This document shows, in pieces, positions 1 to 12,110 of a stretch of DNA of 64,000 nucleotides. Under the pieces are notes generated by a model, which searched no databases, was not told the origin of the DNA, and was given only the letters and a program-made list of their open reading frames with translations. The translations under genes were made by a program, and so were the position numbers. The stretch is from Medicago truncatula. Its lineage: Eukaryota > Streptophyta > Magnoliopsida > Fabales > Fabaceae. Position 1 is the first letter of the stretch. Each line of letters begins with the position of its first letter. Location: positions 44,434,494 through 44,498,493 of the forward strand of contig NC_053045.1 in the NCBI RefSeq assembly GCF_003473485.1. Reading direction: 5' to 3'.

Positions 1-1732
1 AAAATCAAATTTAATACATATACAAACAAAAAACAATTTGATAATATTAACACATAAATTACACTAATAATTTTAATTAAAAAATGTAAAAAAAAGTAAG
101 GGGAGTTTACGGAGTAGTTTTTAAGATTAATTTTTAATTCTTTAACGGTTGTCTTACACGACATGTTTAAGTGAGATCCAATTAATTTTGATTTGAAGTA
201 ATATGAAAATATCTAAAGTTGACCAAGATAGATAACATTGTTTGGTGTGTTTAAAACGTGGATCGTATGGTGGAGACGCATTGACTGAAGGATAACTGAC
301 ATGCATATGGTGGAGACGCGTTGATAGCTCTGCCTTCTGCTTAAATCAATACCAATGTCATGTCATTGAGTATACTTTTCTGGCACAATACAGTATAGGG
401 AGTCATAGAAGAACACATCATTTTATTTTATGTTTCTGGACTATAATTGATGCAGATGGGTCGAACATTGATGCATAGTTTTCCTCCGATAATTTGATTT
501 TGTTTTAGGTTAATTCAATCAATGATGTATGTAGTTGATAGTTCATTAATTGAATGAACTTAAAAAGCAAAATTTATTTATATTTAAGACTCGAGGGAGT
601 ATGTTGAGTAGTAGTGCGATTTATAAAAATAGTCCGTGGGATCCCACTCATTTTAATTGTAAAATCATTAACATAATCTTTTAGATGCCGTTTAATTTGG
701 GAAAGCAAACTTTTTTCCCATCATAAAAAAGTTAAACCAAAGCCATAGATTTAATACTTTAAAATTTGAATGGTTCAGATTTATTACCTGTTAACTTTTT
801 GTTGGGTTATATAAAACAAAAATTGAGATAATCAAAGATGCGTCTCTCTAAAAAAAAAAAAAAAAAAGATGAGTGTGTTTCATAAAGTTAAATGCATTGT
901 AAACTTCGATGTGAGTGATGTATGTATCAGCAACAATTATAATATATTAATTCATAAATAGTTATTGGAAAAAAAGGTTAAATCTTCATATTAATTTTCA
1001 AGACAAAATTCTCATATTAATTTTTTAAAGGCATGTGTTTACATTTTCCATATAACAAAGGAGAAATAGAGAGAAGAAAAAGGAAAAGAAAAACATATTA
1101 AACACACACAATATATATTCGAGATTAGTTTGTTGAGAGTTGTTTACAGGTAGTTAAGTTAGTTAACGTTGTTAGTTAACTTTTTCATCATTTCATATAG
1201 ACTTATATGCATAATAAAATTTCATTATGTCCATCGTAATTCAGTTGATAAAAACATCGATAATATTTATTCATAAGTTTTCTATATTATTTTTTATTTT
1301 ATTTTTTTTTGACAAGTTCTATATTTTTTTCTTAACTAGTTACAAACCCATGCACGGGTTCAATAACGTATTCGATAAAAAAAATTCTTTGAAAGAAGAG
1401 ATGTTAAAACGACGGAATATTGTGATTCATCATAAAATATGTATGTGCTGATTAAGAGAACATATAATCAGTTTATGAGATTAGAAATTGACATAATATT
1501 TAGGATGAAAACAATTGGAACCAATAAAGGAACCAATGATGTCTGAATTTACATATAATCCAAAATTATAAAAAAGAGTGTTGTTGTTATAGAGTTACTA
1601 AAAAATGATTGATACTCATATTCACATCAAATGAAATCAAACAAAGAAGTAACATCGGTGAGTGAAGATAATCTAGTCTAGGATTAAAGTTAAGGTGATC
1701 TGTTAAAAGTGTGAATCATGAACACCAAATCT
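1..1732. other. AT-rich intergenic DNA, no gene seen
   Basis: No reading frame in this stretch looks like a plant protein. It is AT-rich with homopolymer runs. Part of it (about 1480-1730) resembles the stretch near 3280-3530, including a shared AATTGGAACCAAT motif, which suggests an old tandem duplication of the B3-gene neighbourhood to the right. Confidence 0.5.
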
Positions 1733-3158
1733 TTATTTGGAAATGATTTGAACGTGCATATTTTTAGGTGGCTTCTCTAGATCAAAAATTAACTTATCAC
1801 CTACCTCTAACATATGTTCACGACAAAATTTGAACCATTGGCCGCCTAAGTATTTTTTGTAACTTGCTCTCTTTGCTGTTATCAAGTGAAACTTATACCT
1901 TTTTTGAGCTTGTTTGTCGATGAGTGTGATTGTTTCCCGTATTCCTGATGAGATAAAACCGCAAGTGCACGGTTCTATCGAAGTAGTAAAATAAGAGTAT
2001 CGTTCCGACAGGGAGTTATGATTTCAATTAACTTTTAATGATGATTAGATGAAAGAGTTTTTAGATAAAAGTTTGGATTTTTAATTACAAGAAAATAAAT
2101 AAAATAAAAGCCTTGGAATTATTGGTTCATCCTAACGACAAGTCCTTCACAAACCAAACTATTAAACTTATAACCTTATGTTAGACCTAACTTCTAGAGA
2201 CAGTTTCTCTTTTGTTCCTCTAGCAACCAAGCCTATTTCGCTGACTTGATTACTATTAGATTTTGGTCCTAAGTTGCAACCAAGCCTATTTCGCTGACTT
2301 GATCACAATTTAGAATCCTTGAAGTTCGAAACTATATGTCTCAAAGATTGTAAAGACTATTTCGTTGCCTTTACAATCTTTCGTTTTATGAATTGATATT
2401 TGAGATGATGGACGAACAATTATCAAACCCTCCACTTTCGTTTCCACAGTTTGATAATGGTTAATCCATGTTAAAGCGGTGAACTTAGATTAGAGATTAG
2501 GGTTACATAAGATTAAGGTTTAAAGCTTGGTTTGATTAGGATTATGTCATTAGACTTATCCAACAATCCCAAGACAAGAGAAGTCTACTCACTGACGTTC
2601 ATTGTAGACAAGGAGAAGAAGAGAGAAAACATAAAAGTAAATAACAAGAAAGTAAAATGAACTTTAATTAGAAAGACAATTGTCACATATTGTATTCCAA
2701 GAAAAGATGAATATTTGTGATGGATGGCTACTCTATTTATAGCATTCTTTCGACTTAAAATCTAAGCAATTACATTCGGGCTAAAAATAGAGTAGCTTAA
2801 AATCTAAGCAAAAGCAGCAAAAGCAACTCTGGAGGGTGGCACGGCCGTGCCAATGCTAACACGGGCCGTGCCAAGCTTCTGACTTTAGGGGAGACATATT
2901 TTGTCTTCCAATCTTTGTATTTTCGTACCGAATCAGCTCCAAGTCCCTTTCTTTTGCTCCAAGACTCAATTCATCCAATATTCATTCATGAAATATAATA
3001 AAATGCAATTTGTAGTAAACTATCTTAAAAAGGAAATAATATTAATATAAAATAAACTAAAATCTAATTAAAACTAAACTAAATAATATCTAGAAATAGG
3101 TAATAAATGACTCATCAATTCCTTTTAGAGATGTCATTGATATCTCATTTGAGAAGTG
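1733..3158 (-). pseudogene. B3 DNA-binding domain exon split by a solo LTR
   Basis: On the minus strand an open exon runs from an acceptor at about 3158 to the LTR insertion point, and from 1945 to a stop at 1733. The protein reads like the C-terminal half of a plant B3 (REM-like) DNA-binding domain. Visible are an N-terminal SMTSLKGIRETITL segment, a core GGQWFKFCREHMLEVGDKL, then IFDLEKPPKN. The B3 family binds DNA as transcription factors. A 1172-bp solo LTR (1946-3117) sits inside the exon, and the frame matches on both sides of its 5-bp target duplication, so the exon was open when the LTR landed. I could not find confident upstream exons, so this is probably a broken gene or an orphan exon. 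A second degenerate B3 copy lies at 3529-3650. Confidence 0.6.
1946..3117. mobile_element. Solo LTR of an LTR retrotransposon (1172 bp)
   Basis: The element begins TGATGAG and ends CTCATCA, so it has the TG...CA ends and short inverted termini of an LTR. It is flanked by an exact 5-bp duplication ATTCC (1941-1945 and 3118-3122), the size made by LTR-element integrases. There is no coding sequence and no second LTR, so it looks like a solo LTR left by recombination. Inside are a near-exact short direct repeat (about 2223 and 2277) and a GC-rich cacggccgtgcc motif near 2840. The family is not certain; a Ty3/gypsy-type LTR is likely. Clean ends suggest a fairly recent insertion. Confidence 0.8.
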
Positions 3159-3528
3159 CTAGGTACAAAATAAATTGCAGTGTCAATTAGAAGTTATATA
3201 TATGTACATTTCTAAAACAATTACCAAAGCATTATAAAGATTTATTGAAGGAAAAGAGCATGTTTTATTTTGTTCAAGAGATTAGGAAAACAACATTACA
3301 ATTAACATGATACTAATTGGAACCAATGTGCAGATTATCGTTACATAATAGTTAGGTTTATAAAAGAGATTGCAAGTTTCATTGACTAACCAAAAAGGGA
3401 TTTTTGCCAATATTTACATTAGACAAAATGAAAAGAACAAATGACATCCCAAAGTCAAGATAGTTTGCGACTACAGTCCAAAGCGGTACGTCAAAATAGT
3501 AGAAGTTTAAATAGTTCAACAACAAAGA

Positions 3529-3650
3529 TCTACTTTGGAACAACTCGAATTTGCAAGTTCTTCTGTGACTTTTCGAGATCAAATATGAGCTTACCACCTT
3601 CTTTCATCACTCGTTATTTGAAGAGAGATGCTTGTGAAATAAATTGTCGA
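3529..3650 (-). pseudogene. Second degenerate B3-domain fragment
   Basis: Minus-strand translation gives MKEGGKLIFDLEKSQKNLQI ending at a stop near 3529. This matches the end of the B3 fragment at 1733-3158 (EVGDKLIFDLEKPPKNMHVQ) position for position. A stop lies in frame just upstream of the conserved stretch, so it is a decayed duplicate. Without the solo LTR the two copies would be about 0.6 kb apart, consistent with tandem duplication of a B3 gene. Confidence 0.5.
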
Positions 3651-5040
3651 GAAGTAGTTTTTTGAAGTAGCATTCAACAACTTTTGGCCAAAGCTCATTC
3701 CATTCAATTTTATGCATTAAAAAAAATACCTTTTTTAGTAAGTACTTAATTGATATTGTACTTGGCCTAACTTCTCCTTAAAAATGTAGAGAAATTGAAA
3801 AAAAAAAAAAAAACGGGTTAAACGGTATCTTAATCTCCTTGAACGGCAGTGTAGAAGCAACTGAATTTGGGAGAAAAAAAATTAGAAAATAGTTAAAAAT
3901 AAAAAAGTTGAAAAATAGTCAAAAGTTTTAAAAAATATGAAAATTGGAAAATAGTTAAAAAATAATCGGAGAGGTAGCATTCAACCAAGCAATTCTCTAA
4001 AAAAAAATATGCATTAGAATAACAAAATTAGACAGACGGACATAAAATATTACTTTAAACATTAATGTGCGTGTGTGTATATTCACGAGGTTGAAGAAAG
4101 GAAATAAAAATATTTGGTATCATTAAATGACAGCGTGAATAAAAATATTTGTGAGGTTGTGATGATTAAGCAATATTGAAATTAAATATATAAGTGATAA
4201 AAAGATAATAAAATTCTTTTAAAAAAAAGATAATAAAATTAAATGGAGCGGTTCAAAATAAAATAAAATAAAGGTATATGAAAAGAAAACATATTGAAAT
4301 ATAATATTAAAAAATACAAAAGGTTTCCAGCGTGAGTTGAAAAGAGGTGCTTGTGAAATATATTGTCGAGAAGTAGTTTTTTAAAGTGACATTCAACAAC
4401 TTTTGGCCAAAGCTCATTCCATTCAATTTTATGCATTAAAAAAGTTTCTTTCTAGTAAATACTCAATTGATATTGTGTTTGAGAAGTAAAAAAAAAGTCG
4501 GGTCAAACGGTATCTTAATCTCCCACAAAGGCAGTGTAGAAGCAACTGAATTGGAAGAAAAATTGAAAAATAGTTAAAAATAAAAAAATTGGAAAATAGT
4601 TAAAAGTTTTTAAAAATATAAAAATTGGAAAATAGTTAAAAAAAATCGGTGAGGTAGCACTCGACCAAGCAACACTAAAAATAATTATATGCATCAGCGT
4701 AACAAAAATACAAACAGACGGACATAAAATATTACTCTAAACGTCAATGTGTGTGTGTGAATATTCGCGAGGTTTAAGAAAGGAAATAGAAGTATTTGGT
4801 ATCATTAAATGACAGCGTGAATAAAAATATTTGTGAGGTTGTGACATTAAACAATATTGAAATTAAAATAATTGATAGTGTGTTTGACCTAACTTCTCCT
4901 TAAAAATGTAGAGAAGTTGGAAAAAAAGTCGGGTCAAACGATACATTAATCTTCCACAACGACAATGTAGAAGCAACTGAATTTAGGTGAAAAAATTGAA
5001 AAATAGTTAAAAGTTATTAAAAATATAAAAATTATAAAAT
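3618..5040. repeat. Direct repeat, two long copies and a partial third
   Basis: A block starting near 3618 recurs near 4338 about 717 bp later, and part of it recurs again from about 4870. Shared landmarks are GTAGAAGCAACTGAATT at about 3851, 4536 and 4967, a stretch beginning TTCAACAACTTTTGGCCAAA, and a stretch ending in GACAGCGTGAATAAAAATAT in copies one and two. Spacing differs between landmarks (717, 685, 431 bp), so the copies carry indels. No coding function is visible. The first copy overlaps the end of the B3 remnant, so the duplication may have included gene flank. Confidence 0.7.
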
Positions 5041-6357
5041 AATTTAAAAAAATGGTGAGGGGCAAAATGGAAAATCCACCCAAAAAATGATGAGGTGGCA
5101 CTAACCACACCCATCAATAAGAAATTACAAAAATGCCCTTCTTAGGGGTAAAATGGTAAAATCATAGGCATTTAATTTTGTAATATAGTAAGTAGATTAT
5201 GAGTTCTGTTGAGTGATGTAATAATATGTCGGCTGCTATTATAAAATTACATTGAAGAAATTGTGCATGTTGATGGAGTAAATGGTTTCCGAGGAGAAAA
5301 TAGTTTTTGTTTTTATTTCTATTTCTTATGAATAAGATAATTAGTGTTTTAAAATTAAATATATCATCATTATGAATAAAATAATTACTATGTATTTATT
5401 CATTATTATTTGTATTTATAATATACAAATGTTGCCCAAAAAAGCAAAAACCGAAAAAGAAAAAAAAAATCAGTCCCGTCATTTCAAATGGCGGTAACGA
5501 CAAAAAAAAAATTAGTTGGCTAGTCACGATGTGACTTGTGTCAGAACGGCGGCTCATTCACGCCGTTTCAAATGGCAGGAATGAGGAAAAGGACAAAAAA
5601 TAAAGTGGGTCATTTTGATGAATAATTTTCATAGGGGGTCAGACATGGAATTTTTTTTGCAAAGAGAGTCAGAAAAAAAAAAAAAACTTTTTGTAAAGTA
5701 TTATTTCTGTCTTAAAATAATCGATATTGTTTTTTTTTTGACAAAATAATCGATATTGTTTAACCATGAGTGATATTTACATAATAAATTTTGATCATAT
5801 TTAAATTATAAGATATTGTTAACGAGATATCTAAAAACACTCTTTAAAGATTTCAAATAAAAAAATTATTTAAAAAATTAAATATTACAATTATCAATGC
5901 ATTAAATTTTTAAAATGTACATTTAAGACACTCATTAACATTTTTTTTAAATACTAATCGTCAAAATTGTTTATTGAAATATATGAAATAATCAACTAAA
6001 TGGATTATTTTATGACGTGAGAGTATAAGTTATTGAATAAAAATAAAATTTAAGATATGTGATGGTGTGATATGGGTACTAGTTATGCACATGCACAAGT
6101 TTTTATCATCCCAAGTACGACAAGCTCTGGTTTGTTGAAGCAACTAGTAGGGTCTATAAAAGGAAAAACAAAACAAAAAAGTTTGGGGCTGAACCTAACC
6201 TAACAAAGTTATCTAAAATTATAGGTATGGTTATCAACCTATCTATAGAGAAAACAACTCTAATAAAACTATGACATATAGATATAAACAATCATTGAGA
6301 ATATACAATAGTTGCACAAAATATTTAAAAAACTTATCTTTTACTCGTGAAGTTAAA
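5041..6357. other. Non-coding intergenic stretch
   Basis: No supported gene. Around 5480-5680 lies a degenerate repeat with two related short motifs (ATTTCAAATGGCGGTAACGA and a CGCCGTTTCAAATGGCAGGA form). Near 5740 and 5820 are short AT-rich repeats; a similar TAACGAGATATCTAAA-type stretch appears at about 62825, so these are probably dispersed repeat fragments. Confidence 0.4.
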
Positions 6358-6594
6358 AGTTGTTTTTTCGAATTTTTTGAGATGCAAAATCATTTATAAT
6401 GACATCAACATCAATATCAATATTCTTCAACATTTCCTTCTCAATTGACAAGTAGCCAAACCGTTCAATCAATCTTGTGACATTGATGACCTCAAGTAGG
6501 TTTTAATCAACTTCAATTTTAAAAAACTTCCCTCCGCTGATGCTATAGTCACGCACCATCAATAAAACTCTGTAAGCAATTGCTACATTTGGAT
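6358..6594 (-). pseudogene. hAT transposase C-terminal (dimerisation) remnant
   Basis: Minus-strand translation shows pieces of the hAT dimerisation domain in the expected order: YPNVAIAYRVLL, a decayed SGGKFFK/LKLIKTYLRSSMSQ segment, then LSIEKEML and VIINDFASQKIRK. Intact plant ZMYM1/TTF-type hAT proteins carry ASAERSFSKLKLIKTYLRS followed by MSQERLNGLAILSIEKEM. The segments lie in different frames with a stop, so the coding sequence is dead. No terminal inverted repeats were found around it. It is a fragment of a DNA transposon or of a domesticated hAT-derived gene. Confidence 0.65.
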
Positions 6595-8212
6595 AAGCAA
6601 TAATTGCTACATTTGCCAACCACTATACGTAGAACGACTATGAATCTATGACCATAAACAATCCATGACCATAAACATAAGTTTCTACCAGTACTGTTTC
6701 CTTAGTTTCTATGACCAAATAATGCAATTACCTGGCCCACTTTGCATGCGCACCATTTAAAACATTGCCATTATTGTTGAAGATTTTTTCGTTTTCATGT
6801 CTTGAATTGAATGGTTCTGACCAAAAATTAGAAAATGATCACAGCCATATGTCTTAAAAGAAAAATGGATGGTCATAGGTTGCATTATTCGTTCTCTTGG
6901 ATACTATCTTATCTTGAAAGAACGTGTGGGTCTAGGGCTTCAACACACCACGTTTCGTGGGTATTTCATTTGTGAGGATAGGGAACAAGACAACAATTTA
7001 AAAGCAGTTCTGATTGGATTAATTCCACTTACTAGGTACTGTCATTGGAGGATGAGTGTGACAAAAGAAAGAGTAGTTTGCTATGTGTTTATCACACAAC
7101 TCCGTTTTGATTCCAATCCGCAAAAGTGTAAGATCTAACTAAGCAAACAACACTATGTTAAGGTAACACATTAGATAAATCCTCATGATCAAATCACGAC
7201 CCTCTAATACAAATCAAACGGTTATCCATGTGTTAAGTCGGTCAGAATTCCAGCAACAATGTAATTGTTATAGAACCCAAGATTCCTTACATGTCGTGTA
7301 TGAAATGCTCATTAATTTGAGTGTTAGAGCCATTTACGCCACCACACACAAAGGAGCAATGATGTCCTCCGCCACTTTCAATCAACTCCGATTGCTGTCT
7401 TCATGTTCACTCCTAATCAGTTGCCATTAGTTTTTTTTTTTTTTTTAAAAGAAGATACCATTAGTTGATTAATTAATAGTTAAATGAATTTTTATTTAAT
7501 AAAAAAATTAATATCATTTAAAATTTTGTAACAACAAAATATCATTTAATACCATATAGCAAAAGTCTCAGTTAAATAACATTTAAAATTTTCAGAGTTA
7601 TTTGTTATTAAAAATAGTGAATGTTGAATATATTTTAAACAAAAATATAGAAAATTAGGGTAATGCTTAACGACAATAAAATCATGTTTTTTTTTTAATG
7701 AAATTGTTTTTCTTAAAAGTACAAGAATTACAAATAACTTTTTTTTCACAAAAATGATCATTCATTGATTAAATAAGAAAACAATTGTACCGATGTTTTT
7801 TTTTTAATTTATCAATGTATTATAGAAGTTCACTCCAAATTAATTAGCCAAGAAATCAATAAAACATATATGTATTGGTTAATGAATTTAGTTTATATAT
7901 ATACGCTATCAATCAAAGAAAATTGTTAGAATATCATAAAGATATTTGATTTTATCCAATTTTTATGGGTTAAGTAAATGTTAAATATAAAAGTCCTTCT
8001 AAAATGTTTCTTAGAGTTTCACAAATAATACCTATTGTTAACTCCTCTAATGATGCTGATGTGGCAACGTTGTGTGTGTACGTCAAGGGATGTGGCACAA
8101 CCATGCAACTTTTAGTAGTACTGACTTGGATTTTTGAATTAGTTTTAAAAATAATAATTTTTTTATAATTTTTTTAGAACTATTGTTTTAACGTTTTTTT
8201 AAGAAAGAAAAG
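6595..8212. other. Non-coding intergenic stretch
   Basis: Two short frames here (6869-7138 and 7185-7430, plus) have no recognisable domain and no splice-supported neighbours, so I do not call them genes. The rest is AT-rich sequence with T and A runs. Confidence 0.4.
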
Positions 8213-8294
8213 TACGCATGAACTTAGCAGTTAGTGGAAATAATGCATAATATATGTAAGGTTCAGAGTTCAAACCCCGAACACAAAAAAAAAA
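8213..8294 (+). mobile_element. tRNA-derived SINE (short)
   Basis: A short element with a degenerate box A (TTAGCAGTTAGTGG), a box B (GAGTTCAAACCCC) and a terminal A-run. It shares the stretch ATGCATAATATATGTAAGGT with the SINE at 55903-55994, so both belong to one family. No clear target duplication is visible. Confidence 0.6.
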
Positions 8295-8903
8295 TTAGCA
8301 TGCCTTACATTTCATGACTGTTACATATTAAATTAGGCATTTTATAAGTCAAAATGAATGGCCTTGTATTATAATGATTTATCGAATCCTCTCAAGAAAT
8401 GATTTATTCATTAAAATCGGATGTAAAAAAATTTGGCTTTCTTGCTTAGTTTTGACCCACGGATGAAATCGAAGGTAAATTTTAAAACTTATGACAACCA
8501 TAATTTCAAAGTAAATTCATCATTATCTACAGACAATTGACATTTTAGTGACAGTTTTTATCTGTCACTAAAAGTTTTATTTTTAAGCCCTCAAAATTTC
8601 AAAGTACATTTGTTGTACCATTAATAAATTTAACAATAGTTGTGAAATCGTGGTGGTTGTCGGCGGCCAGAGACAACTAGATGTGGCGGTCATCAGTAGT
8701 CGTACGAGGTGGCCGATGGTGGAGAATGATGATGGTCGTGGTGGTCGGCAATGAATGGCTGCCATTTTTGATGTGGTGTACTTTTATTTAATAAAGCTAT
8801 TTTAGTTTTAAAATAAAAAACTGATCCCCTTATTTAGCAAAATCAGTTATCAATATGATTAGCAAAATAAATTACTGTTGGGATAAATAATTTTGGCTAC
8901 AAA

Positions 8904-11840
8904 TTAAAAAACTTTATCATAAAGCAAAGAATGGACATAACCCTCTAGCCCTCGAAGGGAGTGCTTATCATCATAACTATACATCAACGGTACCATCCTT
9001 GCAAGATTGAGTGAGGCCTTTGTGAATGCTTTATGGAAATAGGTATCAAAGAGACACTCTTGATTGAGGCTTTTCCATGCATTAGTTACTTTATTCATAA
9101 CATCCACTGTTGCTCTTCTTCTTGTACAATAATACTCTGGGTGGTCCATCATTAGACAATTCACGTATGATCCATCATTTCCCTGTTGATTTTCGTCCTA
9201 TATTTATGTTGTCACAACAAGTAAGTATATTGAACGACTAAAATGACTATTAACCCTAAATTAAACTCTAGACTATCATAAAATGTATTTACCTCTGCGT
9301 TTCCCAAATCATCCCAAAGTCGAAGAATTGTGGCAGGGGAGGAAATAATGGATGGGGTTGTGTCTATTGTATGAACATTTTCCTTAGTTAATCCTTTACC
9401 TAAAAGAAAGAAAATGTGAACCAGCACAATATGCACTCCAGAGCTTACTATCCCATTCTTTAAGTATTCTTCAGCACTTGGTAACTTCCCTGAACCAAAC
9501 CATTTTGCTTCAACTAGAAAGGCTTTACACAAACTCTCCCACTGCACAAATGGGAAAACCTTTCATATTCAATTACTTATGCCTATAAAGAAGCTTATGT
9601 CTGCTAATAAATAAGCTTTGCAATAAAATTTTATTTTATACTTTAAAATGATAAATAAGTTGATGCAAATAAATATTTAAAAAGAGACATTTAATATACA
9701 TCGAAGAAAATCCTCTCTTCGTTTCAAAGTACATGTCGCAGTCAACCATTTCACACATGTCAATGCATAACTTTGACCATTAATATCTTGAATTATCTAA
9801 AGTAAAAAATTATAAAAATTTAATATTTTGTGAATATTTATCGAAATAAATCGAACAACATCTTACATGTTAACATTTGTATTTATATATTAGTTAAAAA
9901 GTATAGTCAAAGTAAGTCATGTAAATAGTGCATATTGCAAAAATGCGACATATATTTTGAAACGGATGGAGTAATTTTTACCGTCTTTCGAAGAGAGTCT
10001 TTAGGGTTCCAACCATGCTTCTTATATATTTTGGAGCTTAGTTCATTTGTTAGATCATAGAGAACCCTGAAACTTGTTTTCATGTAATTTGGTAGTTTCT
10101 CCATATCAGTGTCAATATCCCATCTGCACCCAACAATTATTAATCATTAATTTTTTTTTGTTGTAACTTTTCACCTAAGAAATGTAATATAATAATTTAT
10201 CAAAAAAATGTAATGTAACAAGTGATTGACATTTACCTAGAAATAACCTCTGTGAAAAGAGTTAACTCATCTAGAGTCCCATAAATATCAAAAATGTCAT
10301 CAATTATGTAAATTAAAGATATTGGTTTTGTGAGCTCAATTCTTTCCTCAGATAAAGTAGGATCCGTGAGGCATGCCAATGACCACATGTACCATTTAAG
10401 GGGCTGGTTTCTAGCATATGGTAACTCATTAGCTAAACCAAGTTCTCTCCACCATCTACACCAAAAAAATAAACTGAACTTTGTGAGGACTAGTTTTTTT
10501 TTTTTATGACAAAATAAATTAAAAATTAAGGAATATGCATCGTCGGTGTAAACATATTTTACCCTCAAATTCAATCACAACTCTTCAATTTGCCACATCA
10601 TGTTTCGTAGGTTTTAAATAAAATGCATTTACATGATTCTTTGTTGTGTTGGTGAGTTGTGATTAATTGTCGGTATAAAATAATTTTACATTAAGAAACA
10701 AAAAAAAAAATATTCCATCAAATTAATTAGTATACATACTTTGAAACTTGAACAATCTCTTGATGGTGTAAGCCTTGCAGCAAACTGAAATCCATTTTTG
10801 CAACTTCTTTCATAGAACCAAACCATACATTAGTGCTATATAGATGACCATAGAAATTTCTAGCTGTGAATATTGGCAAATTTTTGTGAAAAGGATATTC
10901 TAAGGTTCTCCTTACAAACATAGCTTCATGATCAAATTGTGTCATTCTTTCCTTAAGGATCTTCCTGCTAAATTTTCCAGCTTCATCAAGTATGTCTTCC
11001 CCTGCTAGGTTTAGATGCGAGGCTTCAAATAAATCTATCATTCCATTGATATTTTCACCTAGTTTTGGATTAAACTTTTCCTCCTCGTTTGTGTACTTGT
11101 TAAACACCTCTGCGATAGTAAATTTGAATGACAAATCAACCTCCCAGTATATATTAAAAATAAAGTTACTCTTAAGTTATGCAGGAAAAGGATCAAAAGG
11201 AAAAAAAAAAAATGAAGTGCATGTTTGGAATTACAGTGAGGCTAGTATAACAACTTTATATCTAATAAAACTCGATGTGAATTCAAACATGCACTTAAAA
11301 CTAACCTGCGGGAACAAAGTGACCTTGTTGTCTTAATAGCCTGAAGTGAAGTGCAGTCTCATGAAGATCATGATGATTACTTCCACCACAAGCACTAGTC
11401 ACATATTGTCTTCTTAGGAATGATTCAATTTCTTCTTCAAAGTGGTAATCAATATTTAGGCGCTGCATGGCATCAATCATATACAAACCTTTGAGTGAAT
11501 TTTCACCAACGTTTCTAAGTTCATGCTTAACCAACTCAAGTTTCTCAGAATGATTATTACTGCTGCTGAGATCTCTCTGTCAAAGAACTTCCAGAATTAA
11601 TTCAATTAAGTTGATGACTTATAATTAAAAGAATATTGGCAAAGACAGTAGTAAATTAAAATTTTGACATACATGTTTTATGAGTGTGCTACGCCTTTCT
11701 TCTTCAGCACTAATGCTCCACTTGTTAGCAACGTGAAGAGAATCAAGCTTGATATTATTAGAGCTTTGAGAAGGTTGTGCAGTTGTTTGGACGAATTGAG
11801 GTTTCAAAGAGGAAAGGCATGATTCCAAATGCAGTGCCAT
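8904..11840 (-). CDS. Terpene synthase, TPS-g-like (linalool/nerolidol type)
   Basis: Seven exons: 11673-11840, 11306-11576, 10740-11109, 10237-10455, 9982-10123, 9293-9541, 8904-9197. All junctions are GT-AG, the phases fit, and the sum is 570 residues. Class I terpene synthases ionise prenyl diphosphates with Mg2+. The DDIFD metal-binding motif is at residues 322-326. The second metal motif is DDLGNAEDE at 467-475, with Asn471 where the family usually has Ser or Thr. The Trp-rich WWRELGL follows residue 270. The N-terminal RR(x)8W motif of cyclising TPS-b enzymes is absent, and no obvious plastid transit peptide is seen. This fits clade TPS-g, whose members make acyclic alcohols such as linalool and nerolidol from GPP or FPP. 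Seven exons is the usual angiosperm TPS layout. The product is inferred; the family is near certain. Confidence 0.92.
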
Positions 11841-11959
11841 GGCAAAGGAATGAATATACGTAGTATAGATGAATGAATCAGAAATGTGTCACTAACAAAG
11901 TGACAAGGATATACAACTTTCAACATGTTTTCATTATGGGAGGTCCTCTGTATTTCTAT

Positions 11960-12110
11960 TAATCTTAGTATGTGTTTGTTAAAGCGGTGGAAGTGCAAAT
12001 ACCGCGTTACGAGGCACTTTCTGCCGTGGTTTTTAAAAGCTACAAAAGGTAGCTTCACATAAAACGCCGGTTTGGACAATTTTCACCGCTAAGCCAAACA
12101 AGCCTTTAGT
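11960..12110. mobile_element. MITE-like element with imperfect terminal inverted repeats
   Basis: The left end reads TTTGTTAAAGCGGTGGAA and the right end, reverse-complemented, reads TTTGGCTTAGCGGTGAAA. The inside is short and non-coding. It lies just upstream of the terpene synthase start (minus strand), so it is part of that gene's promoter region. Exact ends and target duplication were not resolved. Confidence 0.4.

Noticed and set aside
6869-7430. Two plus-strand frames of 89 and 81 residues
   Set aside because: No recognisable domain, no splice partners, and the composition does not look coding.
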